Below are positions 9,257 through 18,170 of a stretch of 64,000 bases of DNA, piece by piece. Under the pieces are notes generated by a model, which was not told the origin of the DNA, did not search any database, and saw only the letters and a program-made list of their open reading frames with translations. The translations under genes were made by a program, and so were the position numbers. Source of the DNA: JAIVJM01 sp963816985. Its GTDB lineage: Bacteria > Acidobacteriota > Blastocatellia > Pyrinomonadales > Pyrinomonadaceae. Positions within the stretch are counted from its first letter, which is position 1, and each line of letters starts with the position of its first letter. The stretch lies in assembly GCA_963816985.1 (NCBI GenBank), contig CAWFMF010000004.1, positions 2,852,001 through 2,916,000 of the forward strand, read 5' to 3'.

Positions 9257-10536
9257 TTCGCCTCCACCGCCTCCATCACGCGCAGCACGTTGCCGCCGAG
9301 AATCAGCGTCACGTCTTCCGCCGTGTAGCCGCGCCTGAGGAGTTCCGCCGTGAGATTCGGCAGGTCTGCGACCGAGGAGAGGTCGGGCGGCGTGGCCTGT
9401 ATGCCGTCGAAGTCGGAGCCGAGACCGACGTGCCGGACGCCGACGAGGCGGACGATGTGATCTATGTGGTCAACGAGCCGCGCGAGCGGGACGGGCGGCA
9501 GATGCTTCGAGTATTCACGCTCGCGCACGCGGTCGCGCGCGACGCGACGGAACGAGCCGCGCCCCGTGGCCCGGCGGCCCGCCTCGCGGACGAGCGGCGC
9601 AATCTCCCTGTCCACGCGCTCTTTGTGCTCGCGCCAGTCCCCGTCGAGGAAGCCCGGATAGAAGACGACGCAGACGACGCCTCCGGTCTTCGCGAGCGCG
9701 CGAATCATGTCGTCGGTGAGGTTGCGGTGCGCGTCTGTCAAGGCCCGCGCGTTGGAGTGCGAGGCGATGACGGGCTTCGTCGAAGTCTCCACGATGTCCC
9801 AGAAAGTCTTGTCGGAGACGTGCGACACGTCAACCATCATCCCCAGACGATTCATCTCGCGGATGACTTCGCGCCCGAACTCGTTGAGGCCGCGCTTCTG
9901 CCCCGCCGAGTCGCCCGAAGAGCCCGCCCAACTCGTGCTCGCCGTCCACGTCGGCGTCATGTAGCGCACGCCCATCTGGTAATAGCGTTCGACGTTCTCT
10001 ATCTTCTCGTCAATCGCGTAGCCGCCTTCGAGGCCGATGAGCGCCGAGAGTTTCCCTTCCTCTCTGGCGCGGCGGATGTCAGCCGCCGAGGTGGCGAGCG
10101 CCCAAGTCTCAGGGTTCCTTTCGGCGAGCGCGCGGACGGCGGCGATCTGCTCGTCGGCGCGCTCGACCGCCCTTTCGCCTTTCCGCCCGTAGGTCTCCGG
10201 CTCGACCCAGATGGAGAAGAACTGCGCGTCGAGCCCGCCCTCCTTCATCCGCACGGCGTCGAGGTGCGTGGTCGTGAGTCGCTCGTTGATGTCCGCGCCT
10301 TCGTCAATCATGAACTGCACGGTGTCGGCGTGGAGGTCTATGACGACCGCGTCGCGGTGGACGGACTGCGCGTCCGCGCCGCGACTTTCGACCGGGGCGT
10401 TCGTGCCCGGACTCGCGCCGGGCGGCGGATTGTGCTGGACGTTCTCGGACATTCGACAACCTTCGAAGACGAGCGCGAAGGCGAGCGCGGCCCACGCCGC
10501 CGAGGCCGCGAACGAGACCTTTGCCGGGCGCTTCAT
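9253..10536 (-). CDS. Membrane dipeptidase, peptidase family M19
   Basis: The 427-residue protein has an N-terminal hydrophobic segment ending in a Cys (ALVFEGC), suggesting export and possibly lipid anchoring, although the lipobox is imperfect. The catalytic domain is a typical zinc M19 dipeptidase: VVIDLHADT (HxD ligands), LIGLEGGYAI (bridging Glu), VDVSHVSDKTFWD (His), ASHSNARALTDAHRN (His) and GLGSDFDGI (Asp). This family cleaves dipeptides, often with a D- or dehydro-residue at the C-terminal position. It heads an operon with nfo and the mini GntR gene; the functional link between them is not obvious. The stop codon overlaps the nfo start. Confidence 0.92.
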   Translation of the reverse strand: MKRPAKVSFAASAAWAALAFALVFEGCRMSENVQHNPPPGASPGTNAPVESRGADAQSVHRDAVVIDLHADTVQFMIDEGADINERLTTTHLDAVRMKEGGLDAQFFSIWVEPETYGRKGERAVERADEQIAAVRALAERNPETWALATSAADIRRAREEGKLSALIGLEGGYAIDEKIENVERYYQMGVRYMTPTWTASTSWAGSSGDSAGQKRGLNEFGREVIREMNRLGMMVDVSHVSDKTFWDIVETSTKPVIASHSNARALTDAHRNLTDDMIRALAKTGGVVCVVFYPGFLDGDWREHKERVDREIAPLVREAGRRATGRGSFRRVARDRVREREYSKHLPPVPLARLVDHIDHIVRLVGVRHVGLGSDFDGIQATPPDLSSVADLPNLTAELLRRGYTAEDVTLILGGNVLRVMEAVEAK

Positions 10537-10880
10537 TTAAGGGAAAAACCTGTGGGCCGCGACCGCCGAATTAACATGAAAGCAACGCGGATGGTACTTT
10601 GCGCCGGAGCGAAGAAGCAAGCGCCGACGCCCGCCGACGCGCACCGAAATGAGCGCGCCGCGCGGCCTTCGGGGCGTCGTGGGCGTCGCCTTGCAAAGCG
10701 GCTTGAGTTTAAGGTATCGTGCCTTACCTTAGTACAACTTGAGTAACTATCCGGGGAAAACAAACGTTGTCCGCCCGTGCCCCGAACCCTTGCAGCCCGC
10801 GACAAACGAAACAGAAGCCCCTTACATTAAAACCCAGAGCACCAGTGCGCGAAACGACTAAACCGAAGGAGTTGTGAGAG
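10537..10880. other. Divergent promoter region between M19 dipeptidase and ilvE
   Basis: These 344 bases separate two divergent genes and must hold both promoters. A short dyad at 10710-10731 is listed separately. AAGGAG precedes the ilvE start. The minus-strand frames crossing the region lack ribosome-binding sites and recognisable protein content, so none is called. Confidence 0.5.
10710..10731. promoter_or_regulatory. Candidate operator dyad upstream of ilvE
   Basis: TAAGGTA and TACCTTA form a perfect 7-bp inverted repeat with an 8-base spacer. A CTTGAG hexamer occurs as a direct repeat on either side (10702 and 10738). This could bind a dimeric regulator of ilvE or of the divergent dipeptidase operon. 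The regulator is unknown and chance cannot be excluded. Confidence 0.3.
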
Positions 10881-11981
10881 ATGTTTGCAGACGATTCGAG
10901 GAAGAAGGACGTGAAGACGCCGACCATCGCGAGCCAGGTCTGGCACGACGGCGAGTTCATTAAATGGAACGACGCGCGCGTCCACGTCATGTCGCACGTC
11001 CTGCACTACGGTTCGAGCGTCTTCGAGGGCATCCGCTGTTACAAGACCAAACGCGGCCCCGCCGTCTTCCGTCTCCGCGAGCACATGCAGCGACTCCTCA
11101 ACTCGGCGAAGATTTACCGCATGGAGCACACGCGCCAGCTCGACGAGCTGTGCACGGCGGCCATCGAGCTGGTCGGACGCAGCGAACTTCAGCAGTGTTA
11201 CCTCAGGCCCATCATGTTCCGCAGCCTCGACGAAGAGCACCCGGCCTTCGGCGTCAACCCTTTCCCGAACCCGATGACCTGCTACATCGGCGCGTGGGAC
11301 TGGGGCAAGTACCTCGGCGACGCCGCCATCGAGCAGGGCGTTGACGTGTGCGTCTCTTCGTGGCAGCGGCTGACGCCGAACTCGATGCCCGCGATGGCGA
11401 AGGCCGGGGCGAACTACATGAACTCGCAGCTCATCAAGATGGAGGCCATCGTCAACGGCTTCGCCGAGGGCATCGCGCTCGACGACCGGGGCTACGTCTC
11501 CGAAGGCTCCGGCGAGAACATCTTCCTCGTCCACGAAGGCAAGGTCATCACGCCGCCGCTCGCCTCTTCGATTCTGCCGGGCATCACGCGCGACAGCGTC
11601 ATCCAGATTTGCCGCGAGCTGGAAATCCCGCTCGTCGAGTCGGCCATCCAGCGCGCCGCGCTCTACCTCGCCGACGAGCTGTTCTTCACGGGCACGGCAG
11701 CCGAGGTGACGCCCATCCGCTCGGTTGACCGCATCCAGATCGGCGCGGGCCAACGCGGCCCCGTCACCGAGCGCATCCAGCAGGTCTTCTTCGGCATCAC
11801 CTCCGGCGAGCGCCCCGCGCCCGGCCCGTGGCTCACCTACGTCAACGAGTCGAGGGCGGACGCCGAGGGCAACAACGGCTTCAAGCAGGAGCAGCCCCGC
11901 GAGGTCGGCGTGGCCGCCGCCTCCTCCTCCAACGCGCCGAGCGACACGCGAGACTCCATCCACGTCACTTTGACGGAATAG
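10881..11981 (+). CDS. ilvE: Branched-chain amino acid aminotransferase
   Basis: This PLP enzyme interconverts branched-chain 2-oxo acids and Val, Leu or Ile with glutamate as amino donor. The 366-residue sequence shows fold-type IV features: VWHDGEFIKWNDARVHVMSH, the YGSSVFEGIRCY segment, KAGANYMNSQL with the PLP-binding Lys, LDDRGYVSEGSGENIF and FFTGTAAEVTPI. The last 40 or so residues (after GPWLTYV) are a Ser/Ala-rich tail not needed for the fold. AAGGAG lies nine bases before the ATG. No other branched-chain pathway genes adjoin it; a family A repeat follows the stop. Confidence 0.93.
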   Translation: MFADDSRKKDVKTPTIASQVWHDGEFIKWNDARVHVMSHVLHYGSSVFEGIRCYKTKRGPAVFRLREHMQRLLNSAKIYRMEHTRQLDELCTAAIELVGRSELQQCYLRPIMFRSLDEEHPAFGVNPFPNPMTCYIGAWDWGKYLGDAAIEQGVDVCVSSWQRLTPNSMPAMAKAGANYMNSQLIKMEAIVNGFAEGIALDDRGYVSEGSGENIFLVHEGKVITPPLASSILPGITRDSVIQICRELEIPLVESAIQRAALYLADELFFTGTAAEVTPIRSVDRIQIGAGQRGPVTERIQQVFFGITSGERPAPGPWLTYVNESRADAEGNNGFKQEQPREVGVAAASSSNAPSDTRDSIHVTLTE

Positions 11982-11991
11982 ACGCCGAAAA

Positions 11992-12219
11992 TCCCCGAAG
12001 GGGATGAAGATAATAGCCGGGGGCAGAGTGAAGGAGCGCAAGCGACTGAGCGACACCCCCGGAACAGTCGAGATAGAATTCCGACCCTGAAGAGGTCGCG
12101 CCTCAACGTTGAGGTGCGACCCCTTCAGGGTCGAATTCCTTTATCTACGTCCTCACCGGGGGCGTCGCTCACCTGCGTTCGCTCTGCCCCCGGCTATTAT
12201 CTTCCGCCCTTTCAGGGCG
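11992..12219. repeat. Intergenic palindromic repeat, family A copy 2
   Basis: Same architecture as the copy at 1051-1274: terminal TCCCCGAAGGGGA hairpin, ATAATAGCCGGGGGC, inner hairpin CCGACCCTGAAGAGG / CCCCTTCAGGGTCG, then GCCCCCGGCTATTATCTTC and a closing GCCCTTTCAGGGC hairpin. It starts about 10 bases after the ilvE stop. The remaining bases up to pilT at 12459 carry no recognised element. Confidence 0.85.
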
Positions 12220-12458
12220 TTCCCGCGTCTTTCACCTTCCGAATGCGCGCAATGAATTGTTGACCGGACGGAAAACGGCGTGCGAGAATGCTTGTGGTGT
12301 CCGCCGGACTCTAATTTTCCGGCGATGCTCCCGCAAAAAGTCCGCCCCGGCGATTCCTCCGACAGCTCCTCGAACAGCAGAGCACCGAACGCAGAAGGAT
12401 TCCGCCTCCACCCTCGTCCCCGTCCGAGACCCTTTTCGCAAAGGTTTGAAGTCCACAC

Positions 12459-13607
12459 ATGCCAGTCAGAATTGACGACCTCTTACGCACCGCGACCGAG
12501 TTCGGCGCGTCCGACCTTCACGTCAAAGCCGGGTCGCAGCCCTTCATGCGCCTCGGCGGCGAGCTTCGCCCCGTCGTGGACGCGCCCCGCCTGACGCAGG
12601 AAGACACGCTCGACATGGCCTTCTCGATGATGTCGAACCGCCAGAAGCAACGCTTCAAGGAGGTCTCGGAGGCCGACATCGCCTACGGCGTTTCGGGCCT
12701 CGGACGTTTCCGCGCCAACATCTTCCAGCAGCGCGGCACGGTCGGGATGGTCTTGCGCGTCATCCCCGACAAGGTGCGCGTGATGTCCGAACTCGGCCTC
12801 CCGCCCGTCATGGAAAGAATCGCCGACGAGCAGCGCGGCCTCATCCTCGTCACCGGCACGACCGGCTCCGGCAAGTCCACGACGCTCGCCTCCGTCATTG
12901 ACTACATCAACTCGACACGCGGCGGCCACGTCATCACCATCGAAGACCCCATCGAGTTCCTCCACCGCGACAAGAAATCCTTCGTCACCCAACGCGAGGT
13001 GGACGTGGACACGCGCTCTTTCGCCGAGGCTCTGCGCGGCGCGCTTCGTCAAGACCCGGACGTGATCCTCGTCGGCGAGATGCGCGACCACGAGACCATC
13101 GAGACGGCTCTGACCGCCGCCGAGACGGGCCACCTCGTCCTCTCGACTCTCCACACGCTCGACGCCACCGAGACCATCCGCCGCATCGTCTCCTCGTTCG
13201 CGCCGCACCTCCAGAAGAGCGTCCGCATCCAGCTCGCCGGAATCCTGCGCGCCGTCGTCTCGCAGCGTCTCGTGCGCTCGGTGGGCGGCGGTCGCATCCC
13301 CGCCGTCGAAGTGATGGTCACGACGGGGCTCATCCGCGACTACATCATCAACGAGGAGAAGACCTCGCTCATCCGCGACGCCATCGGCGCGGGCACTTCG
13401 CAGTACGGGATGCAGACCTTCGACCAGTCGCTCTTCAACCTCTACCAGTCCGGCCTCATCGAGATTGACGAGGCGCTCCGGGGCGCGAGCAACGCGGACG
13501 AGTTCCGCCTCCGCGTCGCCGGCATCCGCTCCGCCTCCGAGCAGGCCAAAGACGACATGTCGCGCGTCACCACCGTCAGCAGCTCGCCGCCGCGCACGCA
13601 GAACTAA
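12459..13607 (+). CDS. pilT: Type IV pilus retraction ATPase PilT
   Basis: This hexameric cytoplasmic ATPase drives pilus retraction and twitching motility. The 382-residue protein has the N-terminal PAS-like segment (ASDLHVKAGSQPFMRLGGEL), Walker A GTTGSGKST, the Asp box ITIEDPIEF, Walker B DPDVILVGEMRD and the His box TGHLVLSTLHTLDA. The AIRNLIRE-type C-terminal region is represented by GLIRDYIINEEKTSLIRDAI. Length fits PilT rather than the longer PilB. No other pilus genes are in the window. A family C hairpin follows directly after the stop. Confidence 0.94.
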   Translation: MPVRIDDLLRTATEFGASDLHVKAGSQPFMRLGGELRPVVDAPRLTQEDTLDMAFSMMSNRQKQRFKEVSEADIAYGVSGLGRFRANIFQQRGTVGMVLRVIPDKVRVMSELGLPPVMERIADEQRGLILVTGTTGSGKSTTLASVIDYINSTRGGHVITIEDPIEFLHRDKKSFVTQREVDVDTRSFAEALRGALRQDPDVILVGEMRDHETIETALTAAETGHLVLSTLHTLDATETIRRIVSSFAPHLQKSVRIQLAGILRAVVSQRLVRSVGGGRIPAVEVMVTTGLIRDYIINEEKTSLIRDAIGAGTSQYGMQTFDQSLFNLYQSGLIEIDEALRGASNADEFRLRVAGIRSASEQAKDDMSRVTTVSSSPPRTQN

Positions 13608-13608
13608 C

Positions 13609-13695
13609 GAAGGCAAAAGTAAAAAGGTAAAAGGCAAAAGTGAGAAGGGCTTCGGCCTCTTCACTTTTGCCTTTTACCTTTTTACTTTTGCCTTC
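13609..13695. repeat. Intergenic inverted repeat, family C copy 1
   Basis: A purine-rich arm starting GAAGGCAAAAGTAAAAAGGT and its reverse complement, ending CTTTTTACTTTTGCCTTC, pair over about 38 bp around a short loop (GGGCTTCGGCC). It begins immediately after the pilT stop and could double as a terminator. The second copy is at 17162-17248. Confidence 0.85.
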
Positions 13696-13782
13696 AGGTT
13701 GCTTGCACGTCTGCAAGTTGTTAGAATTTTTGCACGTTACACCGGCGCAGAATTCTGTTCGTGTATCGCACCAGAGCATCTG

Positions 13783-16356
13783 ATGAAAGAGTGCCCAGGC
13801 TGTCACCGCTGTTTCCCCAACCACGTCAACCACTGTCCGAGCGACGGTGACCTTCTCAAATTCACACTCGCCGGCAACACCGTCATAGACGAACGCTACC
13901 AGTTGGAGAAGCGTCTCGGGCAGGGCGGCATGGGCATCGTCTTCAAGGCCCGGCACGTCTTCCTCAAGACGCACCACGCCGTCAAAGTCATCCTCCCCGA
14001 TTTAGTCGGCAACGACCCTTCGCTCGTCACGCGCTTCCGGCAGGAGGCGATGGCCGCCGCCGCCATCCGCCACCAGAACACCGTCAGCGTCACCGACTAC
14101 GGCGTCATCGGCGGCACCACGCCGTTCCTCGTGATGGAGTTCATCGAGGGGCGCTCGCTCCACGACATCCTCGCGCAGCAGAAGAGACTCTCGCCCTCGC
14201 AGGCCGTCGAGATCATGCTCGCCGTCTGCGCCGGGGTCGCCGCCGCGCACCGTCAGGGCATCGTCCACCGCGACCTGAAGCCCCTCAACATTCTTCTGCA
14301 AAGCGGCCAAGCGCCCGGCGATGGCGTGAAGGTGCTCGACTTCGGCTTGGCGAAAATCAAGTCGGGGGAACTCCTCGGCTCGTTCGTCGCGGCGCAGACG
14401 CAGGGGATGATGGGCTCGCCTTTCTACATGGCCCCGGAGCAGTGGGGCGATGACGACGTGGACGTGCGCTCCGACATCTACTCTTTAGGCGTCATCCTCT
14501 ACCAGATGCTCGCGGGCGACGTGCCGTTCCGCGGCGTCTCGATCCCCTCGATCATGCAGAAGCACTTGACGACCTCGCCCGTGCCGCTCTCGGAGCGCGG
14601 CGTCGAAGTCCCGCCCGAAGTCGAGCGGGCGGTGCAGCACGCCTTGCAGAAAGACCCGGAGCGGCGACCGCAGACGGTCGAGGAGTTCATCGAGGAGCTG
14701 CGCGCCGCGCAGTGCAGCGTGGGTACGGAAGCGGCGGGGGGCGACGCGGCGGCGACGGCCAGCACCGTCCCGCTCGCGCCCGGCGAGACCGTGGGGCTCG
14801 AAGAGCGGCGCGGCTTCGCAACGGGCGGGCAGCATTCCGGCTCGCCCAGTTTCGAGACGGTGGCGGGCGTGCGCCCGGACCTCGCCCCGAATACCTCGAC
14901 GCTCGAAGAAGAGGCGAAGGCACTTGGGAAGAACACCATCGCGCAAGTCCAGGAGCCGCGCACGGACTCGCTCGACGCGGACGCAGAGCAGGGAACTCCC
15001 GGCGTGGACACGGCGCGGCAAGAGCCCGGCGACACCGCCGCGCGACTCGCGGGAGCGGTAGGGCAGACCACGCCGCCCGCCTACGAGCCCGACACTCAAG
15101 CCCCGACGGCGCGGCTCGACGAAGCGGAAGGCCAGAGGCTCGCCGAAGAGGCGCGTCTTCGGGCTGAAGCCGAGGCGCGTGCCGAGGCCGAGCGCCAGCG
15201 GCTCGAAGCCGAAGACCGGCAGAGAAGGGAAGTCGAGGAGCGGCAGCGCCTTGAGGCGGAAGAGTTGCGGCGGCAGCAGCAACAGGCCGGGGGCGCGAAG
15301 ACGACCCCGCTCACGCCGTCCGTCGTCCCCGTCGTCCCCGTCGAGCCCGTGCAGCCGCCGCCCGTCGCTCCTCCCGTGACGACCGTGCAGCCGCCGCCTT
15401 CGCCGTCGCGTCTACCGCTCATCGCGTTGGGCGTCCTCGTCCTCTTCGGCCTGCTCGCGGGCGTCGGCGCACTCGCCTTCTACTTCTGGCCGCGCGGCGA
15501 GGTCACGAACGTCAATAACTCTAACGGCGTCCTCAACGAGAACGGTGCGACGCCGAATCCGACACCAACTCCGGGCGCGAGCCCGACGCCCGCGCAGGGC
15601 GACGCCAAGCGGCAGCCCGACCTCGTCGCGCTCCCCGGCGGCTCTTTCAGCATGGGCCAGGACGACGTGCCGCCCATGACCGACGAGATGAGGAGGACGC
15701 GCCCCGCCTACCTTCTCTGGGTTTATAACCACTGGCCCGCGCGCGACGTTTCGGTCAAGCCCTTCGCCATTGACCGGACGGAAGTGACCAACGAAGAGTA
15801 CGCAGAGTTCGTCCGCGAAGAGGGCCACGCCGCGCCGCCTGAAGTCTGGGACGGCGGCAGCCCGCGCGCGGGCGAAGAGAAACTGCCCGTCCGTAACGTC
15901 TCGCACGAGGACGCGCGGCGGTTCGCCGCGTGGCGCTCCGAACGCGACGGCGTGACCTACCGCCTGCCCACCGAAGAGGAGTGGGAGTACGCCGCGCGGG
16001 GCGGCGACTCTTCGCGCGCCTTCCCCTGGGGCGGCGAGTGGTCTGCGGGCCGCGCCAACATCCTCGGCGACGCGCCGCGCGCCGTCGGCTCGTTCCCCGA
16101 AGGGCGGACGCCGCAGGGCGTCGAGGACATGATCGGCAACGTCTGGGAGTGGACGGGCTCTCCGGCGGCGATGTACAAAGGAAACAACCGGACGGTGCTG
16201 CTCCCCGCCGACCGTGGCAAGTTCGTCGTGCGCGGAGGCTCATATGAGAGCCGCCCCGACGGCGACGAGCCCGTTGACGCTCTCTCTCGTCGCTGGTTCG
16301 GCAAAGACTTCCGCTCTCCCGTGCTCGGCTTCCGCCTCGTCCGCGTCGGGCCTTGA
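13783..16356 (+). CDS. Membrane Ser/Thr protein kinase fused to a formylglycine-generating-enzyme-like domain
   Basis: The 857-residue protein begins with a small Cys cluster (CPGCHRCFPNHVNHC, residues 4-18), probably a zinc ribbon. A Hanks-type kinase follows (about 40-300) with the Gly loop LGQGGMGIVFK, Lys in HHAVKVI, IVHRDLKPLNILL, DFGLAKI and APEQWGDDDVDVRSDIYSLG. Next come a variable linker, an Ala/Glu/Arg-rich helix (about 445-505), a Pro-rich stretch and one transmembrane segment (about 545-568). The C-terminal part (about 610-857) is an FGE-sulfatase/SUMF1-like domain: LPGGSFSMG, IDRTEVTNEEYAEF, YRLPTEEEWEYAARGG, MIGNVWEWTGS and VVRGGSY. The kinase is predicted cytoplasmic and the FGE-like domain outside. 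The frame is open far upstream, but ATG 13783 directly precedes the Cys cluster and is chosen; the extension runs through pilT and the hairpin. Confidence 0.9.
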   Translation: MKECPGCHRCFPNHVNHCPSDGDLLKFTLAGNTVIDERYQLEKRLGQGGMGIVFKARHVFLKTHHAVKVILPDLVGNDPSLVTRFRQEAMAAAAIRHQNTVSVTDYGVIGGTTPFLVMEFIEGRSLHDILAQQKRLSPSQAVEIMLAVCAGVAAAHRQGIVHRDLKPLNILLQSGQAPGDGVKVLDFGLAKIKSGELLGSFVAAQTQGMMGSPFYMAPEQWGDDDVDVRSDIYSLGVILYQMLAGDVPFRGVSIPSIMQKHLTTSPVPLSERGVEVPPEVERAVQHALQKDPERRPQTVEEFIEELRAAQCSVGTEAAGGDAAATASTVPLAPGETVGLEERRGFATGGQHSGSPSFETVAGVRPDLAPNTSTLEEEAKALGKNTIAQVQEPRTDSLDADAEQGTPGVDTARQEPGDTAARLAGAVGQTTPPAYEPDTQAPTARLDEAEGQRLAEEARLRAEAEARAEAERQRLEAEDRQRREVEERQRLEAEELRRQQQQAGGAKTTPLTPSVVPVVPVEPVQPPPVAPPVTTVQPPPSPSRLPLIALGVLVLFGLLAGVGALAFYFWPRGEVTNVNNSNGVLNENGATPNPTPTPGASPTPAQGDAKRQPDLVALPGGSFSMGQDDVPPMTDEMRRTRPAYLLWVYNHWPARDVSVKPFAIDRTEVTNEEYAEFVREEGHAAPPEVWDGGSPRAGEEKLPVRNVSHEDARRFAAWRSERDGVTYRLPTEEEWEYAARGGDSSRAFPWGGEWSAGRANILGDAPRAVGSFPEGRTPQGVEDMIGNVWEWTGSPAAMYKGNNRTVLLPADRGKFVVRGGSYESRPDGDEPVDALSRRWFGKDFRSPVLGFRLVRVGP

Positions 16357-16374
16357 GCAGCGCGCGGTTGACTC

Positions 16375-16452
16375 AGGTCAGAACCGCCTGCGGTAGCGGG
16401 CGGGTATTAGCGACGATGCCAACCCGCCCGCTACCGCAGGCGGTTCTGACCT
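16375..16452. repeat. Intergenic inverted repeat, family E
   Basis: AGGTCAGAACCGCCTGCGGT continues through AGCGGGCGGG and is matched by a perfect reverse complement after a short loop of about 18 bases, giving a stem of roughly 30 bp. It lies just after the kinase gene and before the TlpA-like gene. A single copy was found in the window. Confidence 0.8.
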
Positions 16453-16498
16453 TGAAGGCGGCACAGATTTTTTTAATCCAAAAGGAATTCTTCAAAGC

Positions 16499-17158
16499 AT
16501 GATTTCGACGAAGCACACGACGAACAAGTTCTGGACGAAGGCGCGCGTTGCGCTGACGGCGGCTACGCTCTGCGCCGTCGTCGCCGCCGCGAGTTGCACC
16601 TCGACGGACACCGCGCGCGACAACGCGAACGCCGCCAACGGCAACAAGCCCACCGTCACCGTCACGCAGTCGCGCGGGACGCAGCCGCCGCCGCCCGCGC
16701 AGAGCGATACGCTCTCGGCGGAGATTATGAACGCCGAGTTTCAGACGCTCGAAGGGAAGACCGTCCGCCTCTCGGACTTCAAAAACAAGGTGGTCGTGCT
16801 CAACCTCTGGGCGACTTGGTGCGGGCCGTGCCGGCAGGAGATTCCGCACATGGTAGAGATTAACAAGGAGTACGCGGCGAAGGGCGTCGAACTCATCGGT
16901 CTCACGACCGAGAACCCGCAGACGGACGAGGCGAAGGTGCGCGACTTCGTCAAGTCTTTCAACATCAACTACACCGTCGGGTGGGCTCACGCCAGTCTGC
17001 GGCTCGGCCTCATGCGGGGCAGGCAGTCCATCCCGCAGACCTTCGTCATCGTCCCCGGCGGGCGCGTCGTCGCGCACTTCCCCGGCTTCTCCCAGAACCT
17101 CCCCACGATGCTCCGCGCCTCGCTCGACAAGGCGATGGACAAGGCCACGGGAGACTAG
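16499..17158 (+). CDS. TlpA/ResA-like thiol-disulfide oxidoreductase lipoprotein
   Basis: The 219-residue protein carries a lipoprotein signal (LCAVVAAASC, with the lipidated Cys near residue 33), a Thr/Pro/Asn-rich spacer and a thioredoxin fold from about residue 80. The active site is WCGPC in VVLNLWATWCGPCRQEIPHM, and the cis-Pro loop appears as QSIPQTFVI. TlpA/ResA-like proteins reduce or shuffle disulfides in the envelope, often for cytochrome c maturation, but no cytochrome genes are near. It stands alone between two hairpin repeats. Confidence 0.9.
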   Translation: MISTKHTTNKFWTKARVALTAATLCAVVAAASCTSTDTARDNANAANGNKPTVTVTQSRGTQPPPPAQSDTLSAEIMNAEFQTLEGKTVRLSDFKNKVVVLNLWATWCGPCRQEIPHMVEINKEYAAKGVELIGLTTENPQTDEAKVRDFVKSFNINYTVGWAHASLRLGLMRGRQSIPQTFVIVPGGRVVAHFPGFSQNLPTMLRASLDKAMDKATGD

Positions 17159-17161
17159 AAG

Positions 17162-17248
17162 GAAGGCAGAAGTAAAAAGGTCAAAGGCAAAAGTGAGAAG
17201 GCCGGTCGCCTCTTCACTTTTGCCTTTGACCTTTTTACTTCTGCCTTC
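17162..17248. repeat. Intergenic inverted repeat, family C copy 2
   Basis: The arm GAAGGCAGAAGTAAAAAGGT continues AAAGGCAAAAGTGAGAAGG and is matched by its reverse complement ending CTTTTTACTTCTGCCTTC. It is highly similar to 13609-13695. Differences between the copies (A to G and T to C at matching stem positions) are compensated on the opposite arm. It lies between the convergent TlpA-like and CsbD-like genes. Confidence 0.85.
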
Positions 17249-17250
17249 TC

Positions 17251-17475
17251 TTATTCCTGCTCTTTCTTCTGCTCTTCGAGTTCGCGTTCGGCCTTTTCCT
17301 TCAGTGCGCGCCCGGCGCGCTCGACCTCTTCGTCCTGAATCCCCTGACCGACCGCTTCGCGGGCGCTGCCCTCGATGCGCTTCATCTCGGCCTCGACGCG
17401 CCCCTCGACCTGCTCAGACGGCGCAATCTCGCCCGTCTCTTCCTGCGTCACGAAGTCGTTCTCTTTCTCTCCCAT
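17251..17475 (-). CDS. CsbD-like small stress protein
   Basis: A 74-residue, highly charged protein. The segment KRIEGSAREAVGQGIQDEEV followed by AGRALKEKAERELEEQ resembles the CsbD repeat, in which a Lys/Gly/Ala-rich helix pair contains KGSAKEAVGK and DEELEAEGK. CsbD proteins are small stress-induced proteins of unclear biochemical role. An in-frame ATG 18 codons upstream (17529) exists, but AGGGG ten bases before the ATG at 17475 favours the shorter form. It converges on the TlpA-like gene with a family C hairpin between them. Confidence 0.6.
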   Translation of the reverse strand: MGEKENDFVTQEETGEIAPSEQVEGRVEAEMKRIEGSAREAVGQGIQDEEVERAGRALKEKAERELEEQKKEQE

Positions 17476-17689
17476 CGGCTTCAAACCCCTTTCATTTAGA
17501 GAGCCTTCCGGCAGTTTTAAAGTCTGCATCGTCGCACTCTTCGCGGCGGGCGGTCAAATCGTTTGCCCGCCCGCCGCGCCTTGACTTATACTCTCGCGCG
17601 AACGTTAGAGCATCCTCCGCGCGGAGGGCACTCCCAACCCGGCGCGCGCCCCTTGACTTAAAATCTGGACATCCGAGGTTCCCCCACAG

Positions 17690-18166
17690 ATGCCTGAAGA
17701 AATCAGCAGGTTGTTGAAAAATGGACAGGAGACGATCGTGCGCGAGTGGACGGAGAAGGTGACCGCCGACCGGCGCATCAACTCGGACACTCGACTCTCC
17801 TACGTGCAACTGATTGACCACGTCCCGCAGATCGTCGAAGAGCTGCGCCGCGCCCTGAGCGAGTCGCCCGCCGGGCCGCTCAACCTCGAAGAGGGCAAGG
17901 AGCACGGTCGCCAGCGCTGGCGGCAGGGCTACGAACTGAAGGAGGTGGTGCGCGAGCTGACGCTCCTGCGCTCGACGCTCGTCGAGTTTTTAGAGAAGTA
18001 CCGCGCCGCGCTCTCCTCGCAGAAGCCCGAACAGCTCTCGCGCTCCTACCACCGCATCAACGTCTTCATGGACGAAGAGATTTACAAGACCGTCGAAGCC
18101 TACCTCGACGCCCCGCGCCACCACTTCGCGGGCGGCGAGACGCTCCCCGCGAGCAGCAACAACTAG
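17690..18166 (+). CDS. RsbRD N-terminal-domain (stressosome-type) protein
   Basis: The 158-residue all-helical protein begins ISRLLKNGQETIVREWTEKV and continues with LSYVQLIDHVPQIVEELRRAL, GRQRWRQGYELKEVVRELTLL and YHRINVFMDEEIYKTVEAYL. This pattern is known from the RsbRD N-terminal domain, the sensor half of RsbR-type co-antagonists and of some sensor kinases. Here the domain stands alone, without the STAS or kinase domain that would transmit a signal. It may work with partners encoded elsewhere. A family D hairpin follows the stop. Confidence 0.75.
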   Translation: MPEEISRLLKNGQETIVREWTEKVTADRRINSDTRLSYVQLIDHVPQIVEELRRALSESPAGPLNLEEGKEHGRQRWRQGYELKEVVRELTLLRSTLVEFLEKYRAALSSQKPEQLSRSYHRINVFMDEEIYKTVEAYLDAPRHHFAGGETLPASSNN

Positions 18167-18170
18167 AAGA

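Noticed and set aside
12153..12458. Short minus-strand frame between ilvE and pilT, and similar short frames at 1021-1405 and 30782-31063
   Set aside because: They translate the family A inverted repeat (IIAGG-type peptides) and have no ribosome-binding sites.
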